A program made the position numbers and the translations under genes. Source: Methanogenium sp. S4BF (GTDB taxonomy: Archaea; Halobacteriota; Methanomicrobia; Methanomicrobiales; Methanomicrobiaceae). Taken from it: DNA of 64,000 nt. Where the stretch lies: NCBI RefSeq assembly GCF_029633965.1, contig NZ_CP091277.1, positions 1,175,940 to 1,239,939 of the forward strand, in the 5' to 3' direction. Positions 8,429 through 16,641 of the stretch are shown here, piece after piece (positions within the stretch are counted from its first letter, which is position 1; the number at the start of each line of letters is the position of its first letter). The notes beneath the pieces were generated by a model, which was not told the origin of the DNA, did not search any database, and saw nothing but the letters and a program-made list of their open reading frames with translations.

Positions 8429-8934
8429 AGATATACAAAGCAAAAGAGCCCCTCAACAGTGCCATGCAAACTGATAATACAGGATGATTGTTCCCGGAAA
8501 TCTCCAAACCATTAGCATCGCAGAATAGATTTTTTCCAGATAGTGTCCGCAATATTTTTTCAGGATACCCTATTCAACCCGATGAAGGTACAATCCTTCC
8601 CGACTGTTCCGGCACAGGGGTGATTACGAGAGAATCCGTATCCCGGGTTACCCACTGCTCTTTTGCAAATCTGTGCGATACACCGGAAAGAGCAGACGAC
8701 ATATCGTCCCCGAACCTTTCCCCTTTTCACGGTCGTGACCATTTTTACTCCCGTATACGGTGCATCCCGGCCGTCTGATATGCCTCATGAAGTATGCCGG
8801 CACACCAGGTGGCAGGGAGTATTGCAGGCCCCTTCTGAGTTTTCAATAAAGTAAAAATAAATAGTGTTAAATCAAAAAAATGTGCCATACAATTGAATTT
8901 GTATTAACTAATATGAAATTGTATTGGTGACACT
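8429..8934. other. Gene-free region upstream of cbiM
   Basis: About 500 bp with no convincing coding frame; the small open frames here lack family resemblance and ribosome-binding sites. The last 90 bp are AT-rich (AAAAATAAATAG near 8853-8863) and form the probable cbiM promoter. No cobalamin-riboswitch core was recognised. Confidence 0.5.
8887..8904. promoter_or_regulatory. Candidate metal-regulator operator upstream of cbiM
   Basis: ATACAA-N6-TTGTAT forms an 18-bp inverted repeat 30 bp upstream of the cbiM start. A further ATTGTAT at 8918-8924 pairs with the first half-site (ATACAAT). A dimeric cobalt- or nickel-responsive repressor would fit the position, but the sequence does not match the classical NikR consensus. 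Confidence 0.35.
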
Positions 8935-9645
8935 ATGCATATAATGGAAGGTTTCCTGCCCAGCCCATGGTGGCAGATATGGTGGATTCTGGCACTTCCG
9001 TGCCTGATATACGGTTTATACAAACTGAAGAAAATTATGGATACAAACCGTGAACTGCTCCCGCTGCTTGGCATTGCAGGCGGATTTATTTTTGTTCTGT
9101 CCGCCCTGAAGCTCCCTTCGGTAACCGGAAGCTGTTCCCACCCAACAGGGACGGCACTGTCAGCAATTACCTTTGGCCCGTGGATCACCGCAGTACTGGG
9201 CTGTATCGTTCTCCTGTTCCAGTCCCTGTTTCTGGCACACGGCGGTCTGACCACCCTGGGTGCGAACATGGTTTCCATGGCCATCGTTGGACCATTCGTT
9301 GGCTATTATATTTACAAGGCCCTCGACAGGCTGAATGTCAATTTCTTTGTCAATGTATTCATCGCAGCATTCCTCTGTGATCTGGTCACCTACTGTGTGA
9401 CCGCACTTGAACTCGCCCTTGCGTTTCCGGACACCTCAGGCGGGCTTATACCTTCCTTCGCAGCATTCCTCGGTGTCTTTGCGGTTACCCAGATCCCGCT
9501 CGCGATCGTTGAAGCGCTGGTATTCGTTGTGATCTTCAAATACATCGTCATCCTGAAGCCGGAGATGCTTCTGAAACTGAAAGTGCTGACAGACACCAAA
9601 ATGGAGACCGTCAAAGGAGGGTTGCAGAATGAAGTATCTGTTTGA
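8935..9645 (+). CDS. cbiM: CbiM, cobalt ECF transporter substrate-binding membrane component
   Basis: A 236-residue polytopic protein. The N-terminus MHIMEGFLP is the family hallmark: the first residues and His2 insert into the core and coordinate Co2+ or Ni2+, which fixes ATG 8935 as the start. The HPTGTALSAITFGPW and AHGGLTTLGANMVSMAIVGP blocks are also diagnostic of CbiM/NikM. It binds the metal in the ECF-type importer completed by CbiN, CbiQ and CbiO directly downstream; the cbiN start overlaps its end by 17 bp. Cobalt rather than nickel is inferred from the presence of cbiN and the converging corrin operon. Confidence 0.95.
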   Translation: MHIMEGFLPSPWWQIWWILALPCLIYGLYKLKKIMDTNRELLPLLGIAGGFIFVLSALKLPSVTGSCSHPTGTALSAITFGPWITAVLGCIVLLFQSLFLAHGGLTTLGANMVSMAIVGPFVGYYIYKALDRLNVNFFVNVFIAAFLCDLVTYCVTALELALAFPDTSGGLIPSFAAFLGVFAVTQIPLAIVEALVFVVIFKYIVILKPEMLLKLKVLTDTKMETVKGGLQNEVSV

Positions 9646-9940
9646 AATCATCACGCTCATTGCAATAATCCTCTTCACGGGTGCATTCCTTTACACGGAT
9701 ACCATGGTGCAGGCATCAGGCGAAGAAGGCTGGGGAGGAACAGACGGTGTGGGTTCCGGGATGGTTGAAGCAACCGGCTATGAACCCTGGATCGATAACT
9801 CCGATTATACCTTCACTCCCCCGTCAGGTGAGATCGAGTCCTGCCTCTTCGCCCTGCAGGCCGTATTCGGCGGTCTGTTGATCGGATGGATATTCGGGTC
9901 ATGGGCAACAGAGAGACGGATGAAAAAGAACTCAATCTAA
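9629..9940 (+). CDS. cbiN: CbiN, cobalt ECF transporter auxiliary subunit
   Basis: A 103-residue protein with two membrane helices (about 4-24 and 72-93) flanking an extracytoplasmic loop, the standard CbiN layout. CbiN stimulates metal loading of CbiM. The gene overlaps the cbiM 3' end by 17 bp with GGAGG inside cbiM as its ribosome-binding site, and cbiQ follows 15 bp later. Confidence 0.92.
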   Translation: MKYLFEIITLIAIILFTGAFLYTDTMVQASGEEGWGGTDGVGSGMVEATGYEPWIDNSDYTFTPPSGEIESCLFALQAVFGGLLIGWIFGSWATERRMKKNSI

Positions 9941-9955
9941 CTTTTTTGATACCCG

Positions 9956-10759
9956 ATGAATTACGAACTGCTTGAAAATAGTGCCCGGAACAGCAGGCTC
10001 GGGGATGTGCACCCCGCAGTAAAGCTGATACTGGGTCTGGGATGCATCCTCATCTCCGTTTCCTCGGAAAGTTTTCTCACGCCGCTTGTCATCGCTGTTT
10101 CCATCAGCCTCATAACGGTCGTTTTTGGGGGGATACACCCGCGTATGTACCTCAGGCTGCTCTTCATCCCTCTTGGTTTTGCGCTCCTGAGCGTGCTCGT
10201 CATACTCTTTGTCAGAAACAGCGGAGAGATTCTTTTTTCCTGCTCTGTCTTCGGATGGCTGACCCTGACGGTCACGACAGGAAGCATCAATGAAGGCACA
10301 CTCATTTTATCCCGGATATTTGGCGGGATGTGTGCTCTGTTCTTCATATCCCTCTCAACCCCGGTGACAGAGATCTTTACTCTGGCAAAAAAATGCCGTC
10401 TGCCTGAGTTCCTGACTGAACTTGCGATGCTTATCTACCGGTTTATCTTCATTCTCATGGAACAGGCGGAAATGATATACCGTGCCCAGGTGATGCGCCT
10501 CGGATATATGAGACGGAAGGGTGCGGCTGAATCATTCGGATGCATGGCCGGAACCCTTTTCATCCATTCCCTCGAGTCAGGCGAAGCCGTCATCGCGGCA
10601 ATGGACTGCAGATGCTATACCGGCAGATACGCATCCCTTGGAGAGCAGGGCGTGTTCTTTGGCCAGGCCCTCTTTGGAACACTACTCTATCTCTCCGTGA
10701 TGCTCTGCATAATGACGCTTTCTGGCAATACCCAATTGTATGGTGGTGTAATCCCGTGA
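9956..10759 (+). CDS. cbiQ: CbiQ, cobalt ECF transporter transmembrane component
   Basis: A 267-residue membrane protein of the EcfT/CbiQ family. Residues 15-22 (DVHPAVKL) match the conserved N-terminal segment. The cytosolic coupling region carries AQVMRLGYMRRKG and ESGEAVIAAMDCRCYTGR; the latter is the Ala-containing coupling helix that contacts the ATPase. It links CbiMN to the CbiO ATPase dimer. Its TGA stop overlaps the cbiO GTG start (GTGA), indicating translational coupling. Confidence 0.93.
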   Translation: MNYELLENSARNSRLGDVHPAVKLILGLGCILISVSSESFLTPLVIAVSISLITVVFGGIHPRMYLRLLFIPLGFALLSVLVILFVRNSGEILFSCSVFGWLTLTVTTGSINEGTLILSRIFGGMCALFFISLSTPVTEIFTLAKKCRLPEFLTELAMLIYRFIFILMEQAEMIYRAQVMRLGYMRRKGAAESFGCMAGTLFIHSLESGEAVIAAMDCRCYTGRYASLGEQGVFFGQALFGTLLYLSVMLCIMTLSGNTQLYGGVIP

Positions 10760-11991
10760 ACTGCATACTTGAACTGACAAATCTCGAATACCATTACCCA
10801 AACGGACCGAAGGCGCTTGAAGGCGTCAGTCTCCGTATCCAGCGGGGTGAAAAGCTTGCACTGGTGGGACCCAACGGGGCAGGAAAATCAACACTGCTCC
10901 TCATGCTGAACGGAATGCTCAGGCCCGATTCCGGGACCGTCCGGTTTAACGGAAATCCTGTCTCCTACACACGGAAAGCACTGATGGAACTGAGAAAACA
11001 AGTCGGATTTGTATTCCAGAACCCCGACCACCAGATCATCGCCCCCACTGTATACCAGGATGTGGCGTTCGGGCCGGTGAATCTGGACTACACGGAGGAG
11101 GAAGTAAAACGGTCGGTACGCGAAGCACTGATCTATGTAGGCATGAGCGGTTTCGACCGGCGCCCGCCGCACAATCTCTCGGGAGGGGAGAAGAAGAAAG
11201 TCGCCATGGCAGGAGTCCTCGCGATGAATCCCGATGTGCTGGTATTCGATGAACCCACCAGCGCCCTTGACCCGGACAGTGCCCGGAGCATTATGGAGCT
11301 TCTGGACGAACTCCATCATGCGGGAAAGAGCATCATCATCTCGACACATGATGGAGAACTCGCCTATGCATGGGCGGACCGGGTTATTCTCATGAATCAG
11401 GGGAAAATAATTGTCGGCAGCAAACCGGAGGATGCATTTTCGGATAAACAGCTGCTCGCGGAGGCCGGATTATCAAAACCGGTGATCATTGAGCTGTATG
11501 ACGCACTGTGTGAAATGGGGATGCCAAGAAACGGGAGAATACCGAAATCGGTCCTCGATGTTGTCCGGATACTGGAAACGGAATATCATCATGCCACCGC
11601 CTGTGAAGCCTGCGGTTCGATCATTCTTGCAGATGCCGCCAGCTCTGACGATGAGAGCCTTACACGATTCATCCATGCCGGAACTGTCGCGGCTGTGGGC
11701 GCAATGGGGACTGCAGCAAAGGAAAAGGCAGGACAGTGCGGCATATCCCTCACCTGTTCCTACGGGGTTATCGACAAATGCCTGCTGAAGGCACTATCCG
11801 GAAAAAACAGTCTCATCATCACGAGCGGAGGCATGATAAACCGGGTATGTAACCGGGTGGAGGAGTTCAATGCAGAAAGCGGGAAGAATGTTGAAATCGT
11901 CAGGTATGAAGATTTCATCCGGTCACAGGGACCCGCAGGTCATGAACCCCTGTCAGAATCCGTCGAAACCATCCCTGTTTTTGAAGAATGA
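10756..11991 (+). CDS. cbiO: CbiO, cobalt ECF transporter ATPase with a C-terminal extension
   Basis: The protein is 411 residues from GTG 10756, chosen because it overlaps the cbiQ stop and places MNCILELTNLEYHYP at the usual CbiO start. Longer readings run inside cbiQ. ABC motifs are all present: Walker A GPNGAGKST, Q-loop FQNPDHQII, signature LSGGEKKKVAMAG, Walker B VLVFDEPTSALD and the switch His in STHDGE. A typical CbiO has about 280 residues. Here roughly 140 residues follow, with Cys in ACEACG, GQCG, TCSYG, DKC and RVCNR and a glycine-rich AAVGAMGTAAKEK segment. The role of this extension is unknown; metal or corrinoid sensing is one possibility. Confidence 0.93.
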   Translation: MNCILELTNLEYHYPNGPKALEGVSLRIQRGEKLALVGPNGAGKSTLLLMLNGMLRPDSGTVRFNGNPVSYTRKALMELRKQVGFVFQNPDHQIIAPTVYQDVAFGPVNLDYTEEEVKRSVREALIYVGMSGFDRRPPHNLSGGEKKKVAMAGVLAMNPDVLVFDEPTSALDPDSARSIMELLDELHHAGKSIIISTHDGELAYAWADRVILMNQGKIIVGSKPEDAFSDKQLLAEAGLSKPVIIELYDALCEMGMPRNGRIPKSVLDVVRILETEYHHATACEACGSIILADAASSDDESLTRFIHAGTVAAVGAMGTAAKEKAGQCGISLTCSYGVIDKCLLKALSGKNSLIITSGGMINRVCNRVEEFNAESGKNVEIVRYEDFIRSQGPAGHEPLSESVETIPVFEE

Positions 11992-12030
11992 AACGGAAAA
12001 ATCGTCAAAATTGCCTCTTCGCTTCCCCCA

Positions 12031-12052
12031 TCCTCTTCTTTTCTGCTCTTTT
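12031..12052 (+). terminator. T-rich terminator region of the cbiMNQO operon
   Basis: Pyrimidine-rich tract with repeated T runs (TCTTCTTTTCTGCTCTTTT) about 40 bp after the cbiO stop, in the 89-bp gap between the converging cobalt transporter and cbi operons. Confidence 0.4.
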
Positions 12053-12080
12053 GCCCGCCACCCATCACAATTGAACGGTG

Positions 12081-12662
12081 CTAAAACCCGCCTGCCATGA
12101 CGACAAAGAGATCCGACTGGGGAGCCGGAGGAGCACCCGTATCACCGAGGGCGATTCTTTCATCCGGATATCCCAGCCGTTCACAGAGAGCAATCCGACA
12201 TTTCAGCGATTGTTCCGTCAATCTCTCTGCTAAAAGAGCAGGGACAAATCCGGGGTCCGCAATAATAAAGACCGTTTTGCCCCGTTCAATCTCAAAACAG
12301 ATCTCCCCAAAAGCCGTTTCATAGTCTTTTGCATGGGCGTTTACGATGGCTGTTTTTGTCATGGGCACGCCCAGTTTTGCACAGGCATACTGGTAGGAGG
12401 ATATGCCCGGGATTACCTCACCCCCGAGGGAGCCAAGTCCTGCCAGCATGGGATCACCCGTCGAGAGGAGAACGGCACTCTCCGGGAGGTGACGGAGCGC
12501 CCGGTAATCGGAGATGACCTCCGTCACGCAGTCTGTTCGTATATGCGCTGCGGCACGCTCAATGGCCCGTTCTGAGCCATAGATCAGGTCTGCATCCCGG
12601 ATGGCGGCAATTGCCGCTTCGGTGAGCATGCCCGGCCCGCAGCCGACACCAACGACCTTCAG
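12081..12662 (-). CDS. cbiE: CbiE, cobalt-precorrin-7 C5-methyltransferase, probable CTG start
   Basis: SAM-dependent tetrapyrrole methylase that methylates C5 and works with CbiT. The first ATG in frame (12629) would cut off the conserved SAM-binding opening VVGVGCGPG, which is encoded just upstream. The open frame extends back to a TGA at 12687 with no ATG, GTG or TTG in that stretch. The best start is CTG at 12662: it overlaps the cbiD TGA (CTGA) and has AGGGGG seven bases upstream. That gives 193 residues, normal for CbiE. Later motifs include STGDPMLAGLG and GEVIPGISSYQYACAKLG. It is the last gene of the cbiTLFGHCDE operon. Confidence 0.88.
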   Translation of the reverse strand: MKVVGVGCGPGMLTEAAIAAIRDADLIYGSERAIERAAAHIRTDCVTEVISDYRALRHLPESAVLLSTGDPMLAGLGSLGGEVIPGISSYQYACAKLGVPMTKTAIVNAHAKDYETAFGEICFEIERGKTVFIIADPGFVPALLAERLTEQSLKCRIALCERLGYPDERIALGDTGAPPAPQSDLFVVMAGGF

Positions 12663-13690
12663 TTCGAATCCCCCTGTATTCTTCCCTCACGGTCAATGAT
12701 GACCACCCGCATGCCCGGCATGCACCGTTTATAATCTGCAAGATTCTGCTCCATAATATCCGTCCAGCGGGGTGACTGCGTCAGCTCCTCGACCGTCCCG
12801 TATCCGGTGCCGTCCAGAATTGCAGGATTGATAAACTTCAGGATGAGCGCCGGAAGGCCGCAGAGAACCGCTTCCCCTCCTGCCGCCTCAATGCCCCGCT
12901 CCATGAATTTGCCCACAAGGACCACCTCACGTTCGGGAAAGAGCATCCTCGCATACCGCAGGCCCACTCTCCCCGTGGTCAGCACCGGCTGCTTTGCCGA
13001 CCGGATTCTCCCGAAGACATCCTCTGAGAGATGGTCATCCCATGGTTCAACAAGCCCGGTCGAGCCCAGCACAGAGACTCCCCCCACAACACCCACGTTC
13101 GGATTGAGGGTCTGTTTCCCGATTGCTGCACCGTCCGGGATGGTGAGGCGAACCGTCACGCCATCCAGATGCAGGTCCCGGGCCGCCTCCTCTGTCGCAC
13201 CCCGGATGGTCGCCCACGACGGAGGGCTGATCGCCGCATCGCCGATGTGGTATCGCGGCGTCTTTCGCACAAACCGCCCGATACCCTCCCCCGCCCGAAC
13301 AGCGATGCCGGATGCAGTCTCCGTTGCCTCTGCACAGAAGAGCAAATCTGCGGTGATATCATGCGCATAGTCCCCCGGATATTTCCTCGCAGAACCGCAC
13401 CCGTTTCTTCCCTCTGCGGGGACTTCACATCTCAGGCCGCAGGGAAGGGCGATACAAACAGACGATACCGGCTCATGGAGGGACAGCACGGCCGCCTTGC
13501 ATGCCGCAGCAGCCGTGGTTCCGGTGGTAAACCCCCGTTTCAGGATTGTCCCTCCGGAGGTGAGAACAGCAAGACCCCCTCTGACCTGCTCAAGTGCATG
13601 GCTGTCCGTGCATGCCCGGACCCATTCATCGGGGTATACAAAGCCGGTTACCGGATCATGCACCTTCATCATCTCATCGCTGACTTTCAA
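12659..13690 (-). CDS. cbiD: CbiD, cobalt-precorrin-5B C1-methyltransferase
   Basis: A 343-residue protein. The KRGFTTGTTAAAACKAA opening is the CbiD hallmark, with NPNVGVVGGVSVLGSTGLVEP in the middle and MRVVIIDREG near the end. It methylates C1 during oxygen-independent corrin synthesis. Its start overlaps the cbiC 3' end by 17 bp, and its stop TGA overlaps the presumed CTG start of cbiE. Confidence 0.95.
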   Translation of the reverse strand: MKVSDEMMKVHDPVTGFVYPDEWVRACTDSHALEQVRGGLAVLTSGGTILKRGFTTGTTAAAACKAAVLSLHEPVSSVCIALPCGLRCEVPAEGRNGCGSARKYPGDYAHDITADLLFCAEATETASGIAVRAGEGIGRFVRKTPRYHIGDAAISPPSWATIRGATEEAARDLHLDGVTVRLTIPDGAAIGKQTLNPNVGVVGGVSVLGSTGLVEPWDDHLSEDVFGRIRSAKQPVLTTGRVGLRYARMLFPEREVVLVGKFMERGIEAAGGEAVLCGLPALILKFINPAILDGTGYGTVEELTQSPRWTDIMEQNLADYKRCMPGMRVVIIDREGRIQGDSN

Positions 13691-14306
13691 TGTACATCGT
13701 GATGATCTCGTTTACGGAAGCGACCGCGGGAGGTGTCCCGCCGCGTGTTCCCACGTTTGAAACAGACGGGACATGCTTTGTCCGGAGAATCTCTTTTGAT
13801 TCCTTCGCATTGACAAAACCGACCGGCGTACCGATAACAAGCGAAGGGCGGACGCCTTCGTCAATCATCCTGCATACCGTCAGCAGGGCCGACGGGGCAT
13901 TGCCAATGACGATGATCGCATTCTCAAGCCGGTCCCGTAATGCCATAAACCCCGCAGACGTCCGGGTAATCCCATATTCCCGGGAGATATCCGCTCCAAA
14001 ATCCAGCGCACAGAGCACCTCCGACTGATGCTCGTTTTTCCGGATGCCCGTCTGGACCATCCTGATATCCGTGATGACAGGCGCACCTGCCGCAAGGGCA
14101 CGGAGCCCTGCCTCCACCGGATGGCTGGTGAATGCCATAAGATCAGCCATACCGAAATCGCCGACCGCAATGGCGCAGCGCTGGCGGATTCTGTCCTCCG
14201 GCGTCTCGTTTCCGACCACCTGCCGGGCAAGGCCCCTGCTTGTCGATGAGATGGCGTAGCCCTCTCGTGTGTCCGCACCCGGATCAATATACGTATTTTC
14301 GGTCAT
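13674..14306 (-). CDS. cbiC: CbiC, cobalt-precorrin-8 methylmutase
   Basis: A 210-residue protein with clear family blocks: AAGAPVITDIRMVQTGI, IVIGNAPSALLTVCRMI, LVIGTPVGFVNAKESKEIL and GTRGGTPPAVASVNEI. The enzyme moves the C11 methyl group to C12, giving cobyrinate. In CobH/CbiC a catalytic His lies in an R-x-V-H-A block. An ungapped alignment to the remembered CobH sequence puts Ile here (RCAIAVGDF, codon 14169-14171). It overlaps cbiH by 23 bp and cbiD by 17 bp. The family is certain; the active-site change deserves checking. Confidence 0.92.
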   Translation of the reverse strand: MTENTYIDPGADTREGYAISSTSRGLARQVVGNETPEDRIRQRCAIAVGDFGMADLMAFTSHPVEAGLRALAAGAPVITDIRMVQTGIRKNEHQSEVLCALDFGADISREYGITRTSAGFMALRDRLENAIIVIGNAPSALLTVCRMIDEGVRPSLVIGTPVGFVNAKESKEILRTKHVPSVSNVGTRGGTPPAVASVNEIITMYIESQR

Positions 14307-15060
14307 AGCCCCTCGGTGTGATCATCTGCTCTTTTCCGCAGATGGTTCCCATGCGTGACTCCTCTCCGCCGATGATCACAATGGAGCGCATATCGACAAA
14401 ACTGTCATCGGCAAAGAGCGATTTCAGGGTAAAGAACCGGACCTCCTCTTCATCCCGGAATGCGTTTTTTACCACGACCACCGGAACGGAACCATCCTGA
14501 TATTTCAGAGCGATGGACAGCGCCTGCGCAAGATTATCGGGCCGCCCCCTGCTCTTCGGATTGTAAACGGCGACCGGCACCCCCATCCGGAACGCCAGAT
14601 CCATCCTCTTTTCAATTACCTCCCACGGCGTGAGAAGGTCTGAGAGCGAGAGGGTGACATAATCCCCGGAAAGAGGCGAACCGGCACGGGAAGCCGCAGC
14701 GGTGGCGGCCGTGACACCGGGTATTACCTCATATTCGATGCAGGAGTGGTCATGCTCAAGCACTTCCAGCACAATACCTGCCATTCCGTACACCCCCGGA
14801 TCACCGCCGCTGACCATGCAGACGGTCTTTTCGTGCGCCAGTTCCACACAGGCCCGTGCACGCTCAACCTCCTTCCCCATGGAGCTCCGGATGACCTCTT
14901 TTCCCTCCACCAGATCCTCAATCTGCCTGAGGTAGAAGTCATTCCCGATGATGACGGCTGATTCCCGGATGGCGTCTTTTGCCCTCTCCGTCAGCTGATC
15001 CGTTCTTCCGGGGCCGATGCCCACGATGAAGAGTTTTCCCCTGTTATCTGATGACCGCAA
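14284..15060 (-). CDS. cbiH: CbiH, cobalt-precorrin-3B C17-methyltransferase
   Basis: A 258-residue tetrapyrrole methylase. The GIGPGRTDQLTERA SAM-binding start, VSGGDPGVYGMAGIVLE and EVIPGVTAATAAASRAGSPL are typical of CbiH/CobJ, including the LSDLLTPWEVIEKR segment. It methylates C17 and drives ring contraction to the delta-lactone intermediate, which CbiG then opens. It overlaps cbiG (17 bp) and cbiC (23 bp). Confidence 0.94.
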   Translation of the reverse strand: MRSSDNRGKLFIVGIGPGRTDQLTERAKDAIRESAVIIGNDFYLRQIEDLVEGKEVIRSSMGKEVERARACVELAHEKTVCMVSGGDPGVYGMAGIVLEVLEHDHSCIEYEVIPGVTAATAAASRAGSPLSGDYVTLSLSDLLTPWEVIEKRMDLAFRMGVPVAVYNPKSRGRPDNLAQALSIALKYQDGSVPVVVVKNAFRDEEEVRFFTLKSLFADDSFVDMRSIVIIGGEESRMGTICGKEQMITPRGYDRKYVY

Positions 15061-15919
15061 CAGTCACTCCTCCGTAAATCTGCTTTTTCATAATGATCTC
15101 TTTTCTCTTTGAAAGGGCCAGCGCCGCGGGTTCTGCCACCCCGGGGAGACCCAGTTTATCGCTGGCCCGCGACGGCGACGGGGGAGATTCTGCCCGGATG
15201 AACGCATCATCCACACAGATCAGGTTCCCGTCCAGCTCCCCGACTGCCTGAATAAGCCCGGCTTCATCGTATTTTATCGCTGAAGTTGCGTATGCAAGGA
15301 CCTCATCGGGCGTGATGCCCGCATCGGTGAATGCGGATGCAAGGGCCCGGAGAATATCCTCTTTCCCGGCCCCTCTCCGGCACCCGATGCCGACGATATA
15401 TTCTCCGCTCTTCAGCAGCACAGAGACGCCCGGCGGTGCGATGGCAATGGCCGGGGGTGCGATCACGTGCACAGCGACATTGCCATCGAGAATCCCTGCA
15501 TTGACCACCCGTGTCGAATCCCTGTTGATTATCTCAAGACCCCGTGCTGCTGCTGTCGACTCCACCGAAGGCAGCCCCCGTGTCTCGGTTGCGGTGGTAA
15601 TCACCGGGTGCAGGCCCTGCTCCTCCAGCCGCTTTGCCACCGCATTTCCGCCGTGATGCCCCCCCAGCAGAGGGATGGCATACCGGAAGTCGGGACTGAC
15701 GACGACGACACAGGGGTCGGTCCATTTGTCGTGCAGGTGAGGTGCAGCGGCCCTGACCGCAATCCCCGTGGACATGACCGCGACAATCGTTTTATAGCGT
15801 TCAAACGCGTTTCCGAATGCCTCTTTTGAGTACACCTCAAAAGAGGCATCCATCCGGTCTGCCAGCTCCTGTGCCCTGCCGGCAGTCATTTCCAGGGATA
15901 TTACAATGGTGTCTGTCAT
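15044..15919 (-). CDS. cbiG: CbiG, cobalt-precorrin-5A hydrolase
   Basis: A 291-residue protein with the three usual CbiG parts: N-terminal VAVMSTGIAVRAAAPHL region, central IPLLGGHHGGNAVAKRL, and C-terminal domain with VGIGCRRGAGKEDIL and LGLPGVAEPAALAL. It opens the lactone ring and releases acetaldehyde from C20 in the anaerobic pathway, which supports an oxygen-independent route here. Start ATG overlaps the cbiF stop by 4 bp. Confidence 0.94.
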   Translation of the reverse strand: MTDTIVISLEMTAGRAQELADRMDASFEVYSKEAFGNAFERYKTIVAVMSTGIAVRAAAPHLHDKWTDPCVVVVSPDFRYAIPLLGGHHGGNAVAKRLEEQGLHPVITTATETRGLPSVESTAAARGLEIINRDSTRVVNAGILDGNVAVHVIAPPAIAIAPPGVSVLLKSGEYIVGIGCRRGAGKEDILRALASAFTDAGITPDEVLAYATSAIKYDEAGLIQAVGELDGNLICVDDAFIRAESPPSPSRASDKLGLPGVAEPAALALSKRKEIIMKKQIYGGVTVAVIR

Positions 15920-16641
15920 CCGTAGAGGTGGGAATGGGTGTAGGAGGGCCCTACGGGGTTCACCACTTCACCGATGATGATGAGTGCGGTCTTAACAATT
16001 CCTGCTGCCCGTGCCTTCTCTGCGATATCAGCGACAGTCCCGCGGACGACCTTCTCGTCCGGCCAGGTGGCGTGATAGATAACAGCCGCAGGCGTCTCCG
16101 GTGGGCATTGCACCTTTCCAACGATCTCCTCCAAGTGCTCGGTGCCCAGAAATATCACCATCGTCTGCCCGAGTGCGGAGAGTTCAGCAATCCAGTCCTC
16201 CTCAAGGGTCTTTCCGGCAGGGCGGGTGATGATGACGGATTCTGAGACCCCTTTCAGCGTATACTGGATGCCAAGGGATGCGGCCGCTCCAAAAAACGAT
16301 GAGACGCCCGGAACACGTTCGACCTCGATGCCTGCGTTGTGCAGAATGTCCACCTGCTCGATGATGGCGCCGTAGAGTGCGGGGTCTCCGGAATGGAGGC
16401 GCACGACCGTTTTGCCGCTCTGTGCCGCCTCGATCATGAGATCCGTCATCTCTGCAAGCTTCATCCCCCAGCTGTCATATTTTTCAGCAGCAGGGCATGC
16501 CGCCACCAGCTCGGGGTTCACGAGGGATCCGGCATAAATGAGCAGATCGGCCCGGTCCAGCAATGCTTTTCCCTTTACCGTGATGAGGCCCGGATCGCCG
16601 CATCCGGCCCCGACAATGTATATTGTTGGCATCTCTCTCAC
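15916..16641 (-). CDS. cbiF: CbiF, cobalt-precorrin-4 C11-methyltransferase
   Basis: A 241-residue tetrapyrrole methylase with IYIVGAGCGDPGLITVKG, RLHSGDPALYGAIIEQ and ERVPGVSSFFGAAASLG, the CbiF/CobM pattern. The start may be GTG 16641, whose GTGA overlaps the cbiL stop, or ATG 16632, three codons later; both keep the SAM motif. It methylates C11 before CbiG acts. Confidence 0.94.
   Translation of the reverse strand: MREMPTIYIVGAGCGDPGLITVKGKALLDRADLLIYAGSLVNPELVAACPAAEKYDSWGMKLAEMTDLMIEAAQSGKTVVRLHSGDPALYGAIIEQVDILHNAGIEVERVPGVSSFFGAAASLGIQYTLKGVSESVIITRPAGKTLEEDWIAELSALGQTMVIFLGTEHLEEIVGKVQCPPETPAAVIYHATWPDEKVVRGTVADIAEKARAAGIVKTALIIIGEVVNPVGPSYTHSHLYG

Noticed and set aside
8429-8934. 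Cobalamin riboswitch upstream of cbiM
   Set aside because: No recognisable B12-box or conserved core was seen, and cobalamin riboswitches are not typical of archaea.
10540-10755. Extended cbiO start inside cbiQ
   Set aside because: The extra 72 residues overlap conserved cbiQ sequence in another frame and do not resemble CbiO. GTG 10756 fits the operon overlap.
12655-12675. tRNA-like T-loop GTTCGAATC
   Set aside because: No paired T-stem, anticodon arm or acceptor stem around it. It lies at the cbiD/cbiE junction and is explained by coding sequence.
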